Shown piece after piece: positions 41,656 through 53,038 of a stretch of DNA of 64,000 bases. Location: assembly GCF_001642475.1 (NCBI RefSeq), contig NW_019173944.1:124001-188000 (forward strand), read 5' to 3'. The stretch comes from Fonsecaea monophora (lineage: Eukaryota; Ascomycota; Eurotiomycetes; Chaetothyriales; Herpotrichiellaceae). The translations under genes and the position numbers were made by a program. Below the pieces are notes generated by a model. The model had not been told where the DNA came from, made no database searches, and saw only the letters and a list, made by a program, of their open reading frames with translations. The number at the start of each line of letters is the position of its first letter. Positions within the stretch are counted from its first letter, which is position 1.

Positions 41656-43785
41656 TCAAGTTGGTAAGCCCGAGACGTACTTGACGGCGATCACCCATTC
41701 CGTGCCAAAGTCGGTTCCATGTTTTCTTCGAGATCCATGCTTCTGCCACGCCGCTGCTGTGATGCCGATGTCTGCTACCCACACCTGCCAGGTAGGCTCT
41801 GTGACTCCATCATGGGACATCCCATAGAGCAAGCCCGTCTTCGGCGCCCCTAGACTGACGATGTGCGTACTGTTCATAACCAGTGGCTGTCCATCAACTT
41901 CCGTCAACAGCCCCGACGTGGCAGATAACCCGCTTGGCACATCGATGGAGAGAACGAGAGAGCTGCGATTGGCCCAGCGGATCATCTCCAGGACAGTGGC
42001 TTGGTCGTCCGTCCGTAGCTCTTCAAACGTGACGTGCACTCCAAGCAGAGCATCGACAATCACGTCGGGGGTAGGCCCGCCTGCGCTAGCTTTGGTCTGA
42101 TATTCATCCCAGCGATCCACGTACCCTTGTCCCTTCTTGTAAATGCCGAGTTGTTTCCTCATAACCTCCAGGAGCAGTTCTTCACGCTCACCCCCAAGGA
42201 TGACAATGGTCACTCGAAGCCTTCTATTTCGCAGATGCCTGGCTGCGGCGATGGCTCTAGCACCTGACTTGTGATTGCCCACTAGGAACAGCACACTTCT
42301 GACGTCGGGGATCTTGAGTAACGCCATGGCTATACTCCGTCCGGCATTCTCCGACAGCATGTCTTCCGTGAGGCCGAGTTCTGAAGTGCAGAGTTGCTCT
42401 ATTTCGAGCATCTGCAGCGGTGAGAGACAATGACACGGTTTGTTGTTGAGAAGTTTGAAGCTACCCCGGTTGCCGGACACGGACCCATTGAGGGGCGATG
42501 AGGTCTGCATTCGACCCAGAGGACGTGGCGATTCTGTTCGGTCAAGGTGCGGAGGTATGACACTGCCCTTTCTTGACCCAAGGGGCCGTCGAGAGCCAGC
42601 CCGCTTGGAACCTCGCCCGCTGCTGTAATGACCCTCTCCGCCAAGTGATTCATCTTCAGTTTCCCCAGCTTCACTCTTCCATCGATCTTTGTCCTTTCCA
42701 TCTGGCTTGTCCAGAACATTTTCGGTGAAGTGCAGGTTTCGGCCTCCGTTGGTACCAGGCCGTGCTCTACGATTGAAGCTCACTAGTCGGTCGGCTTCCG
42801 CGGTGGTGTCTGCTTGCCGGATATCGTCAAAGACTCGTCGCTTGTCAAATTTGGAGAGATTAGTTTCGAAGTCAAAGTCGCCCATATCTTGGATGTCTGT
42901 GGCATCTTCTGTAGCCCAACCGTTGATTTCTTCCGCGGCTTTCCGACCCCTCTGGGCTTTCTTTCTGGGCTGTCGCGGCACCTCCTCAATAAAGGGAGTC
43001 TGTCGCCAACCTTTACCTTTTCCTGCTTTCTTCTGACCCTTGAGCGGACCATGGTTGACATCCTTCATGTCGATAATCCCCGGCCCCGTTTGTGACGGTG
43101 TGTATTGTGCCTTCTTTTCGCTTGTTGCCAAGGGTGCTGGCTTAGCAGCAGCAACAACATTGCTCTCCAGATTCAATGCATCAAACGGCTCTGTAAGGGT
43201 GGCACTGGCAGGTGTGTTTCTTTTCTCCGTCTTCCTGGGGACTGCCGTGGCGATACTGGACACAGAGCTATAGCCTACGTTGCCGTTCCGTGCTCTATGC
43301 GCCGGCGGGTTGCTCACGATCCCGTCGGCGATCATTATCGGAGACACTGGCTGCGGCTGCTGAACGACTGCTGGTGTTAGCCCAAGTTTGACCGGCGGTT
43401 TCGTGTAGCTTATGATGGCGGGGTCGACGAAGGCGGGTGCATTTTGCTGCTGCTGTTGAAGAACTTGGGGGATTCTGGGTTTCTGCGGTTGAGCAGAGGC
43501 GACTGGTGTAGGCAATTCCTCCTCTTCAGTGAGGGTCGGTTGCGAAGGGGAGACTTCCAGATCTGCAATAGCGGAGGAGTCAATGGCATAGGATGCGAGT
43601 CGTTGGCCATTCCAAAGGAGTACTGCATACCAGGTTAGCAATGCGAGCTGGAACGGAGAAAGGAGCCTACCATTCTGCAGAATGAGCTTTTGATTGACGA
43701 CGTCGGCCACGACGCCCTGTATCTGAGCCTGCGGGGGATTCTGTAGCGTGACCAGAATGGTGTAGCCAACAAAGTCGGACGCCAT
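41656..43785 (-). CDS. edc3: Enhancer of mRNA decapping Edc3
   Basis: Two exons, 43785-43671 and 43622-41656, give 693 aa; the 48-bp intron (GTAGGC...GCAG) splits the LSm domain (LILQN-VLLWNGQRL). The divergent LSm domain (YTILVTLQNPPQAQIQGVV) is followed by a long disordered linker. The FDF motif (DFDFETNLSKFDKRRVFDDIR region) that binds the helicase Dhh1/DDX6 comes next, then a C-terminal YjeF_N domain (MLSENAGRSIAMALL, VLFLVGNHKSGARA, DVIVDALLGVHV, VLSIDVPSGLSA). Edc3 stimulates Dcp2-dependent decapping and scaffolds P-bodies through YjeF_N dimers. The start at 43785 is chosen over an upstream ATG because the LSm domain begins here. Confidence 0.93.
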   Translation of the reverse strand: MASDFVGYTILVTLQNPPQAQIQGVVADVVNQKLILQNGRLLSPFQLALLTWYAVLLWNGQRLASYAIDSSAIADLEVSPSQPTLTEEEELPTPVASAQPQKPRIPQVLQQQQQNAPAFVDPAIISYTKPPVKLGLTPAVVQQPQPVSPIMIADGIVSNPPAHRARNGNVGYSSVSSIATAVPRKTEKRNTPASATLTEPFDALNLESNVVAAAKPAPLATSEKKAQYTPSQTGPGIIDMKDVNHGPLKGQKKAGKGKGWRQTPFIEEVPRQPRKKAQRGRKAAEEINGWATEDATDIQDMGDFDFETNLSKFDKRRVFDDIRQADTTAEADRLVSFNRRARPGTNGGRNLHFTENVLDKPDGKDKDRWKSEAGETEDESLGGEGHYSSGRGSKRAGSRRPLGSRKGSVIPPHLDRTESPRPLGRMQTSSPLNGSVSGNRGSFKLLNNKPCHCLSPLQMLEIEQLCTSELGLTEDMLSENAGRSIAMALLKIPDVRSVLFLVGNHKSGARAIAAARHLRNRRLRVTIVILGGEREELLLEVMRKQLGIYKKGQGYVDRWDEYQTKASAGGPTPDVIVDALLGVHVTFEELRTDDQATVLEMIRWANRSSLVLSIDVPSGLSATSGLLTEVDGQPLVMNSTHIVSLGAPKTGLLYGMSHDGVTEPTWQVWVADIGITAAAWQKHGSRRKHGTDFGTEWVIAVKYVSGLPT

Positions 43786-44222
43786 GATGAATGAGCAGCG
43801 AGGGTAGTAGATACACAGGTGCAAACGGTTTCTATATGTTCATGCTGCTCGAGATGAGGTAGAGACGAGATGGAGTGAAGATTCTGAGGAGATTTCAAGT
43901 TCAACCCGCAAAAGGATCAAGAATGAGTGCTGGGTGAGAGCGACTTGGTCAAGTCAATTCAACTTGGTTCCTGGCTTCGCGGGAAAAGTCGATAAAGTTT
44001 GAGGTTTCCTCTTTCGTCATCGGTGCACACGAGCATTTCAGGGCTGAGCCCCAGGCACTATTATGGCACTCACTACCAGCCGAGTTCATCATAGACTGTG
44101 TTTCATATTTGATATCTGACAGACTAGTTCAAGTCACTTTGGTGCTCCTCGGAGTCTCAATAAAATGTTCTCAGCACGCAACCAACATGCAGGCGCCAGT
44201 CCACATAGACTGACCCATGTCG
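43786..44222. other. Intergenic: Edc3 promoter and PIF1 3' flank
   Basis: Both genes run leftward. No feature is seen. Confidence 0.4.
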
Positions 44223-46645
44223 CTACATCGCGCCCGCCTTCAGCATTTGCTTCTCGGCCTCGAGCATTTCCTCCAAGGTATAGTCGTCTCCGAAGTCGTC
44301 CTCCTCAGCAAGGACTTTCTTGACTTCCTTCTTCTCCAATGTCTCATGACCGGATAGCTTGGAATAGAACTGCAACACCTTCTGATGCACCATGACTTTC
44401 CGCTCGTCGAATCGAAGTACCTGTAAGCCTTCCTTTGTCCTTGCTCGGCTCAATGCGACATAGGCTTGACCTTTCTCGAAAACTTTCCCAAGGTCCACCT
44501 TGACTCGGCTGAGTGTCTGACCTTGAGCTTTGTGAATCGACAACGCCCAAGCTAGGATGAGAGGCACTTGAACCCGTTTCGCAAGAACTTCGCCATTCTG
44601 GGATTCGGTCTTCCACTCATCCGGCGAGCAAAGCATACTCCTCGACGTCCCATCAGGCAGGTTGAATCTCACCATGGGCCATAGCATTCTAGGCTCGCCA
44701 CCCGAGGTCGAGTTCTTCAACCTAGCTTCGCGGATCTTCTCACGTGCCGCCTTTATGTCGCTCTCGTCTTCTCCATCATCAGGCTCGTGTGCTAGGAGAA
44801 ACGTAGGTTCGTCATCCTTGTAGGTGAAGAACGTGCCTTCATCCATGAATGACTGGACAATTCCAAGGGATCCGTTGACGAGTTGCTGATCAATGTTCTT
44901 GATCAGCATAACCTGCGCCCCTTTCTTCAGCTCCAGTATCTCAGGAGCGATAAAGTTATTCAACAACGTCTTTCGCGTGTTAGGTTCAGCGGTGCCCGAG
45001 TCAACGGCGGTGAAAGTCATCATTTGACCAGACAGTTTTCGCATACGATTCTGGTTGGCGTTTTCCACTTCCTCGCGACGAGGGTATCTATGCACTGTTA
45101 GCTGGCTGGTATGCCAGAGGAGGGGAAATCTTACAGCTCAGTAGCCTCGAGCTCATCACGAAAATCCAGGGGCCTCGAAAGTGACTTGAACTCTCGAATA
45201 GTGGCAGGACTCATCTTGCCCAGACGCATTTCGTTGAGCATCCTTGCGAATTGTTCGTCCTTCTGACGAAAGACATGGGTCAACAAGATGGTATGTTGGA
45301 TACAGGTATTCCACGTCACTGCCTCAAAGACAAATTTGGCTGAAGTATTCTTGTCAGGTACAGGAGGAAGCTGAAAAAAGTCGCCAGTGACAACCAACTG
45401 AATACCACCGAATGGTCGGCCATTGTTTCGAATAGTGCGCGCCACTTGTTCGAGTTTGTCAAAAAGTTGACCGTCAACCATGGATACTTCGTCAATGATG
45501 AGAACCTTGGTTCGGAGCCATTTCTGTCTTGATTTCTGATTGCGTTTGATCTTCTTCACTAGTTCAGGCGCAGGTTCTTTTCCCAACCCGATTCCGGACC
45601 AACTATGCAGCGTCTGTCCTTCCAAGATGCACGATGCTAAGCCGGTCGAAGCTGTGACCGCAATGCGATCAGGGTCCTTCCGGTACTTGTGCTTCAACTT
45701 GGAAATAATTGCCCTCATAAGAACCGATTTCCCAGTACCAGCAGACCCGGTGAAGAAGACGCTCTTCCCTTCATCCATGACTGCCTTCACAACAGCCTTT
45801 TGCTCGTCACTCAAGAAAGGTTCCGACACTCTGTCAAACGCCGCAGGAGCAGTTTCAGTTGGCTTGAGGGACGTCGACAGAGCCGTGCGGTCGGAGGATG
45901 ACCTGGAAAGTGAGGTATTTGTTCGATGACGGGCAAATGTCGACTTCTGTAACATATCCGACATCGCTAGCGATGCTTTGTCCCGGCTACTCGCGTTCTG
46001 GAAGTGTTTTGACGTAAAGCTATCGAATCTGCCGGAACGCTCGCCCTGTACTGTGCTTTCTCCATCCCGGGATGCACCTGAGACCTGAGACGTAAATGAC
46101 GCGGGAAGTGCTCTTTTCTTATTGGGGCCAGCCGGCCGTGGCTCCGGTATATCTCTTAGCGCTCTTCGTGCAGCCGGGTTCTCGTAATGATGCACGGGGG
46201 AGGACGACCACGGAACTTCAGCGCTACTTGCAGGCGCATCGGGAGAACCCTTGGGAACCGGCGGTAGTGAAGGATAAGAGACGGCATCTATAGGACGAAG
46301 GTTGGGGTATCGCACGTCGTGCTGTCCTTCGTCGATATCGGTGAGGTCAACAAAGCTGGGAGGGGTGTTTTCATCGGCCCATGGTTGCTGATGGAGAGAG
46401 CTCAGATTGCTCGAGGTGCTCAAGGATCGATCCAACTTCCGCTTCAATAGGCCCGACGATGGCTCTCGGGGAGCATTGGCGGCGGAGGAGCTGAACGGCA
46501 GGGGAGACTGCTTTTTCTCGTTGGATGCCGAGGATGCATGTCTGTCAGCTGCCCGGGCTAGCATGATAGCATTAATAAAGGACTTTGGAGATCTCAAGGC
46601 ACGGGCCGGCGAACGCAGGATGCGGCTCGAAGAGCAGAGTTGCAT
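44223..46645 (-). CDS. pif1: PIF1-family 5'-3' DNA helicase
   Basis: Two exons, 46645-45135 and 45087-44223, give 791 aa; the 47-bp intron runs GTAAGA...ATAG and joins EATELYPRREEVENAN. The ATG at 46645 opens an Arg/Ser-rich segment (CSSSRILRSPARALRS) that could be a mitochondrial presequence; a second ATG at 46564 would drop it, as in yeast, where PIF1 makes nuclear and mitochondrial forms. Helicase motifs: I (FTGSAGTGKSVLM), the Pif1 signature around IDEVSMVDGQLFDKLEQVAR, III (LVVTGDFFQLPPV), IV-VI with the C-terminal LAWALSIHKAQGQTL and QAYVALSRAR. Roles known for the family are G-quadruplex resolution, telomere control and mtDNA maintenance. The first ~270 residues are disordered and Ser-rich. 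Confidence 0.95.
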
Positions 46646-48820
46646 GAAAAGCAAGGAGGGAGAGCGGCCAAGGAATGTACACAATATAGAAGACAAGGGG
46701 ATCTTATTGACACTGTACGTGTGGAAGGAGCACTCTACACGGGTACATTGTTGCGAAGCCGATGAAGGGAAAATTGAGGGCAGGTGGGCAACGCGTGATT
46801 GATTCGCGAGTCGCAGTTTGCGGGTTGCTGGTCGCGTTTCTATAGAGGCTTGGCGGAGAAAGATGCGGCGATCCGCGGGCAGCGTGCTCGACGGTCACGT
46901 GCACATTTAACCCCGATCTTTGCTTTTATATCCGCTCACATGCCTTTCATCGTTGCTCCGCCATATCGAGTACGTATAGTAAAACGTTCTTGGTATACCA
47001 AGTATAACCGTCCTTGTATCCATGTTCCCTTGCCCCTCACTGCACGCCTCACAGCTCTAACGGGGCATACCGTCCATACTTAAGAGCAACGGTAACCGTC
47101 TTCAACATACGATTATGTGTTCCATTCTTCATTCTGTGCGCGCAAGCCCCTTTACATACATCCCCACAAACCTGGAGAGACAACTGATGGCTCAGGACGT
47201 ACCTCGTACTTGTCCCAGAGCCCGTCCCATTCGGGAGGAAAGCCACCTAGCGTCCAATAAAGGGCAACTTCAAATCAACCAATAATGTAAGGTAATTAGT
47301 ATGAGCTAGCCCGATGCGGAGCGCATGGCCAATGAGGGCAAGGCAGAGCACCACAAGGCACCGAGTAATACGAGTAGGACCACGTACGTAGGTAAGCAAA
47401 AGAACCCTTTTCCACATTTGATCGTACCTACAAGTGCAAGGTTACTCGACCCAGCGAGACGGGTCAGCAAGTGATGAACCACAGTACTCAGTACTCGTAG
47501 AAAACCCTTGTCATCATTGTGGGAGAGACTAACGGATGACGCCTAGAAGGCTGAACTTGCCTGTTCGCATCGTACCTGGACTTGTACAGAGTGCAAGTGC
47601 TCGGTATTTGTGTTGTGACCCTCCATCCATATGTGGCCACTACCCTACCCTTTCTGCCGCGAAGACATCAGAAACTGGGAAGAAGTATGGGAATAGGAAT
47701 AGATATGAGGAGAGGTTTTACTTTGGGTGATCCTATCGATCGATCGAGACTAAGAGGGAACGAGACGCACCCAAGAAACTACAGGGGAACGCTACCTATG
47801 TAGATAACTGATTACACGTAGGGGATTACAGACAGGGAGGTATAGGTAGACGACCTGATACACGAGTGGGTAATTGATCCTTCCAGATAACCCAGGTGGT
47901 CAGGAAGCCCACGAGGCCAGGTATCCAACCCAGGGCGAGCCGAGCAGCCGAGCAGCCAGGCAATCAGAGAGTCCGTCCACTACTAACTCGTACTCGTTGT
48001 CAATCGATCGATCCATCGATCCATCGATCGGGCCGGGCTTTGTCAACGTTCCCTCAAGGACTAATCACCACAATGCACCGATCTTTGTTACCGATAGTCT
48101 TGGGAACTCAAAACGTCCCTTTAGGAATAACAATAAGGCTTTTGTTATCGGATGCTCTCAGCGGCGGAACATGTGGCATCGCAAAAAAAGCAGCCATCCT
48201 TCGAGGATTCGTGTCTGGGCAACCATCTATTCTGGTATGATTGAATGAAATTCGAAACTGTCCATGTTCATTAATTGTCATATCGGACCGGGGTATCCTG
48301 CTGATAGCTGACCTTCATCTACAACCTCTGGAAGTGCTCCCTACACTGACGCGGGCCATGCCGCATCCGGAACATTCGCCCCTTCAACTAGTGCTAATAC
48401 TATCCTCCCGACACCCCAAAGTCACAGAGCAACGCCTGGATATTCATAACTCACACATGCTTGAACAATAAGTCGCTCGCAGGTGACCGCCGGAGACGAG
48501 GAGAAGCAAAGCGCTGTGTTACCGCAATCAATGTCCGAAGACCTGTAAACGGTAGCCTCATCAGGCTCTTCCAGAAAAGGTCCAGGTCGACAGCCCTCGC
48601 AAGAAACCAGCCGGCGAAGAGATCACCAGAAAGAGGGCACAATGAGAAGTGGCGTCAATGGCTAAGGCGCTAAAAGGGCCGGCCCTTCGAACCCAGTTCG
48701 AGCGGAAAGGCCTCCTTAAAAGGAGCGCTAGATAAAGAAAAACACGGTGCCCCTTCCGACCATCAATCTGTCCTGACTCTCTATCTCGCACAACGAAGAA
48801 TACATCCCGTCTCTCGTAAG
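46646..48820. other. 2.2 kb gene-poor region
   Basis: No gene is recognised. CACGTG at 46896-46901, about 250 bp upstream of the PIF1 start. A (GATC)/(CATC) run at 48002-48030. A plus-strand 124-codon frame (47874-48248) has no recognisable domain. A segment near 48649-48722 looks loosely tRNA-like but fails the B-box test. Confidence 0.45.
48002..48030. repeat. ATCGATC/CATC tandem run
   Basis: Imperfect ATCGATCGATCCATCGATCC-type repeat, about 29 bp, in the gene-poor gap. Confidence 0.8.
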
Positions 48821-50422
48821 CTATGCCTGGTATCCTGGGTAATTGTTGCCAAATGAAGGGGGTGGCTGTTGGAACATTCCTCCCGGAGTTGTCTGACCAC
48901 GTCCATAGCCCCCAGCTGATGGAGGGACTTGGCCAAACGCAGATTGCGGAGATGCAGTGTAGGGGCTTGCCAGATGGCTCGAATCCCAAGCACCACGACC
49001 ACCCGGACTTGGACCTGGGACATTGTCAGTTTTGCAGACGACAACTTAGACGTCAGACATACCTTGAGGAGTGATGGGTCCAGGACCACCATATTGAGAG
49101 AAATATGGCGAGGCTGGATTATAGCCACCGGGAGTGGATGCAGACCCAATCGAGGTCTGTGGCGAGTACGTATCGAATTGGCCAGTAGGAGGACGGTCCT
49201 TACCCCACTGATGCAAGTTAGCGACCATCGGAAGCAAAGGGGGATTTCCTGCCCATGGCTTACCGAGCATTTCAACGGTCGGCCATTGACATTGTAACCC
49301 GACAATTGACAAATGGCCATTGCCGCATTCTCGTGGGAATCCATTTTGACAAAAGCAAAACCCCGGTCAGACTGAAACCGAGTTTCCACCACGTACCCAA
49401 AATTCTGGAACAAGGGGACGAGATCTGCCTGGGTCGTGTATGGCGTCAGATTGCCAACATAGCACGTCGTTTGCCAGGTCGGAGTCTGATTGACGACCAT
49501 TTCGTACGACTGAATGCCTTGTGTCGGGAAATGATGGTGTCCGAAGGGCGTTGTCGGCGTCATACCCATTGCGGCCATGGCTTGCTGCTGAGAAATAGAC
49601 GGCTGACCCTTCTGGTTGGCCCAATTGCAACGAATTGCACGGCTACCCAGCCATTCTCCATCCATAGACGCTAGCGCCTTCTCAGCATCAGCTCTTTCGC
49701 GAAAAGCAACAAACCCGTAGCCACGAGAACGGCCAGTCTTCATGTCCCACATCACACGGGCCTCGGAAACCGAGCCAAAAGCAGAAAACGCCTGGAGTAG
49801 AACTTCGTCGTTAACCTCGTTACTCAGGTCGCCGACGAAGATATGAAAATGATTCGAGGTATCCTCCTTGTTCGACGCGTTGGACTGGTACGCCCAGTTG
49901 ACCCGGATCTCCGCTTGATGTACCCGTCGTCCATTCAAGGTGGTCATGGCGCGTTCCGCGGCGCCCGGGTCATCGTACTCGACAAAGCCATAGTTGAAGC
50001 CTTTTGAATTGAACTACAACCCCTGTGTCAGTAGGAGCAAGAGTAGTGCAGTCGGAAATGGAACTCACATTTTTGTCTGGGATGATCTTGACGCTGACCA
50101 CATGGCCGGTAGTCTCGAAGATTTGCTTCAGAACATCCTCGGTAACTCGAGGATCGAGGCCGCCCACATAAAGCGCCCTCTTGTTCGGTTCTGGTGCAGC
50201 TCGTCGAACGACGCCGCCCGAGGAAGGAGACAAGGCGGATCCGGGGGTAACGGGAGCCGCGACAGTATTATTGTTTTGCGGAATGACCACCGGAGGCAAC
50301 GCCGGAGGGCCCATACTGTTAGTGGCAGTGTGTCCGTTGCTGCCAGGAGCGCCATCGTAGCCTGGAGCGCCAGCGGTCGAAGGTGGTGGCGGCAAAGTGG
50401 CAGGAGGAATGTTTTCCGTCAT
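48821..50422 (-). CDS. pub1: Triple-RRM RNA-binding protein, TIA-1/Pub1 type
   Basis: Four exons (50422-50069, 50013-49264, 49207-49063, 49014-48821) give 480 aa; all junctions stay in frame. RRM1 (RALYVGGLDPRVTEDVLKQIF ... NYGFVEYDD) is split by intron 1, RRM2 starts HIFVGDLSNEVNDEVLLQAF with RGYGFVAFRERADAEKAL, and RRM3 is TTCYVGNLTPYTTQADLVPLF with RGFAFVKMDSHENAAMAI. The N-terminus is Pro/Ala-rich; the C-terminus is a Gly/Gln/Pro-rich low-complexity tail (GYGRGQTTPGG and PPPSFGNNYPGYQA). This is the layout of yeast Pub1 and human TIA-1: U-rich RNA binding, mRNA stability control and stress granules. The terminal exon is only readable after splicing: the unspliced frame runs past the true stop by 40 bases. 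Confidence 0.94.
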
Positions 50423-51799
50423 ATTGAGCAAAGTAAACTGGCTGACAACTCCAAGAGATCAAGAGTAAAAAAGTGCGCACCAGGCGGAAATGACTCGAAC
50501 GAGAAAAGAGGATTGCAGGTTCGGTAAGGTAGATAGATGGAAGCTCGTCAAGGTGTTCTTTGGAATTTTTGCGTAGCCCAGTGTACTTTGGGAGAGGAAG
50601 ATTGCGGGGGGCGTAACAGCGACGAGTAGATCGAGGGCAGGTAAAAGGAAATTTCGCTTGGAAAACGTCGAGACAAATTCGCTATCAAGGTGACAAGCCA
50701 ACCAAGTCCAGCAGAGCAGCGCGACAGAGTCGAAGGAGAGGGAGATGGAAAGGAGGAGAGGAACGACTCGAAAGCGTGATAGGTAAGATGGCCGCAAAAG
50801 AGGTCGCGCCGAGACGAGTGTCAGGCGGCTGGGAGGAGTAACTGATGATGTTTGACAGTAGTAGTAGTATGTAGTAGTAGTAGTAAGAGCAGGAGAACTG
50901 GGTGTGGGAAGAGCAGAGCAACACAGCGCAGCACACACAGTAAAAGTAATGTAGCTGATGGGACTGGAGAGAGACGATAGGAAAAGGAGAGATAAGAAAT
51001 CGCTCGAGATCTTTTCCCAACGCCCAACTTGCAATGCACAAATGCCAATCGACGACTAGAAGGAAGAACGACGACAAGTAATGGAAGAGGAGATGAGAAG
51101 AAAGGATACTTGAGATGGGGGATAGATATCGAAGGAGGAACGAGAGGGTGGGAAGAGATGGACATGGACGAAATAATAAGATTCACTGGTGGTGAGTGGC
51201 GGTAGCTTGAGGATCGCACTTCGTCACTGTGAGCCTGGCTGCGGACGCTGCTGACTGACCAGAGTGAGGATGAATGACCATCACCGGCCCACAGTTTGGG
51301 GGGGGGTGAGTGCCCGCGATCTTTGCCCGTAAAGGAGGGTCACCCTCTCAGGTTTAGGCTTGCACGGGCTTGACGGCTTCGACGGTTACTACTGTATGCC
51401 GCCCAGCTTGCCAGCTTAGGCGTTGGTTTAGCTCCCCCACCTACAAACTCAAAGCTCCTCGAGGCCTCTGGTTGGGGCTCCGTGGCCTGTGGGCTAGTGA
51501 CGCTGCGGGGGCTCTTTTCCGAATGCGATCACCTCCAAAGTCGCGACTGGCGCTGACCCACGGGTCCAGATCAACTTCTTCTGGCTCCGTTCTATCATTC
51601 GCAGAAGGAAACAACAGGAAAACGTTTGCACTCAAAAGCTGGACTTGGTTTTGACACATCTCCTTTCGTTTGACACAATAATGGCGACTCTTCATCCCCG
51701 ACTCTAGTGAATGCGCGCATCTTCTCTTTCCAATCCGACCCATTCGCGACTCCCTGCTCCCTCTCGCGAAATCGCTGTCGCTGTGCTGTGCTGTGCATC
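50423..51799. other. 1.4 kb divergent promoter and leader region
   Basis: Between the Pub1-type start (minus) and the start at 51800 (plus). The left 800 bp (50430-51219) are strongly purine-rich on the plus strand, thus CT-rich in the sense of the Pub1-type gene, and include the (TAG)n repeat. It is probably a long pyrimidine-rich 5' leader. A run of ten G bases near 51299-51306 is also present. Confidence 0.55.
50858..50886. repeat. (TAG)n microsatellite
   Basis: Two TAG-repeat blocks split by one extra base pair, within the CT-rich leader of the Pub1-type gene. Confidence 0.9.
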
Positions 51800-53038
51800 A
51801 TGGCGACAGCTAAACCCCCTTACGACCCGGTAAAGACCGTCGAGGGCATGTTTATGGGTTCTGTGACCCGCATTGCCTATGCCATGAAAGATCCCTTGAA
51901 CTACGCGCCGTCAACAAAAGCAGTGCTCGCCGAAACTGCCAAAAAATTCCAGGACGCCTTGGATGACTGTGAGGTTCAGATCCTTGATGCGAAATGGTAC
52001 CTTGAGCGTCAATTGGCCCTAAACAAAGCCCGGCGTGAGGCCAAAGCAAGAGAAGATAGTGCCGCAAGCGCGAAAAGAAAACGCGATGAGACCAAAGAAG
52101 CACAAGAGACGGCGCAACCTGCAGACAGCGAAAATGCCCCCAAGCGCATAAAGACACAAGAGCCTGAGAGTCCGGTGCAAGCGCAGCCAAAGACCCAACA
52201 ACCTTCCCCGGCGCAGAAACCAGCTCCTCCTCCAGCTGTGACGGCAAATACCAACACGCCGCAACCTCTTTCTTCGTCAGCAGAGAAGAACCCCACACCC
52301 AAACCAGCCGATAAACCCAAAGTCTCCGTGTCCACAGATATCAAGACATCCCAGCCAGCTGTCGTACCAACTTCCAGACCTCAGGAGAAGCCTCCCGAGT
52401 CGGCGCAGCAACCCGAGAGTACAATGACACAGACAACCACGGAGGAGTTTCCCAAGCCGACTCCGCAAGACACTTCGGCCGAGGCCAGCGAGGCTTTCAA
52501 CTTCGAATCAATGTTCGGTGAGCCATCAGCGGACATGATGGGCGGCAACAATAATGACATGAACTTTGACCTCGACAATCTGGGCGATGGGTTTGGCACA
52601 GATCCTTCGCAACTCAATGTACAACAAGACGCTTCACTAAGTTCCCTTCTACCTGGCCTCGAATCATATGCGAATCAAACGGGAGATGACTCCAACTTTG
52701 GCATCACCGGATCTACAGTCAATGGACTACCTCTAGCCACAAATGTGGGCGCCACAGGTGGTATGGGAGGTATGGGAGGACCCATAGGTGCCGACAATAA
52801 CATCAACAATGCACAGATTCAGCACCAGCCGCCAGCCGATGTCAATGTTAACGACTTTGGGCTGCCCGCATTAGGTCCTAATGAATTTGATGATTTCCTG
52901 AACGCGAATGCCATGAACTTCGACGACAATGTCGCGTTGGGCAATGACGGTTTGACCAATCTGGACAGCATGGATAACATTGATAACATGGAGAACATGG
53001 AGAACATGGATTTCGATTTTGAGAGTATGTTCAAATGA
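51800..53038 (+). CDS. Acidic Asn/Met-rich protein, possibly a Mediator-type coactivator subunit
   Basis: Single exon, 412 aa from the ATG at 51800; the frame is open 31 codons further up but only from a GTG. A helical N-terminus of ~90 residues (TVEGMFMGSVTRIAYAMKD ... LDDCEVQILDAKWYLERQLAL) ends in a basic nuclear-type cluster (AKRKRDE). The rest is a long Pro/Gln/Ser linker followed by an Asn/Asp/Met-rich acidic tail containing two FESMF repeats (near 235 and at the very C-terminus) and a run DNMENMENMDFDFE. The pattern suits a transcription coactivator with acidic activation segments. The helical start recalls fungal Mediator tail subunits (Med2 class), but I cannot confirm it. Confidence 0.6.
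   Translation: MATAKPPYDPVKTVEGMFMGSVTRIAYAMKDPLNYAPSTKAVLAETAKKFQDALDDCEVQILDAKWYLERQLALNKARREAKAREDSAASAKRKRDETKEAQETAQPADSENAPKRIKTQEPESPVQAQPKTQQPSPAQKPAPPPAVTANTNTPQPLSSSAEKNPTPKPADKPKVSVSTDIKTSQPAVVPTSRPQEKPPESAQQPESTMTQTTTEEFPKPTPQDTSAEASEAFNFESMFGEPSADMMGGNNNDMNFDLDNLGDGFGTDPSQLNVQQDASLSSLLPGLESYANQTGDDSNFGITGSTVNGLPLATNVGATGGMGGMGGPIGADNNINNAQIQHQPPADVNVNDFGLPALGPNEFDDFLNANAMNFDDNVALGNDGLTNLDSMDNIDNMENMENMDFDFESMFK

Noticed and set aside
47874..48248. Plus-strand frame of 124 codons in the gap upstream of the Pub1-type gene
   Set aside because: Biased composition around ATCGATC repeats and no domain; probably chance.
48649..48722. Possible tRNA (A-box-like TGGCTAAGG and TTCGAAC)
   Set aside because: The B-box does not match GWTCRANNC in either strand and no paired T-stem or acceptor stem can be drawn.
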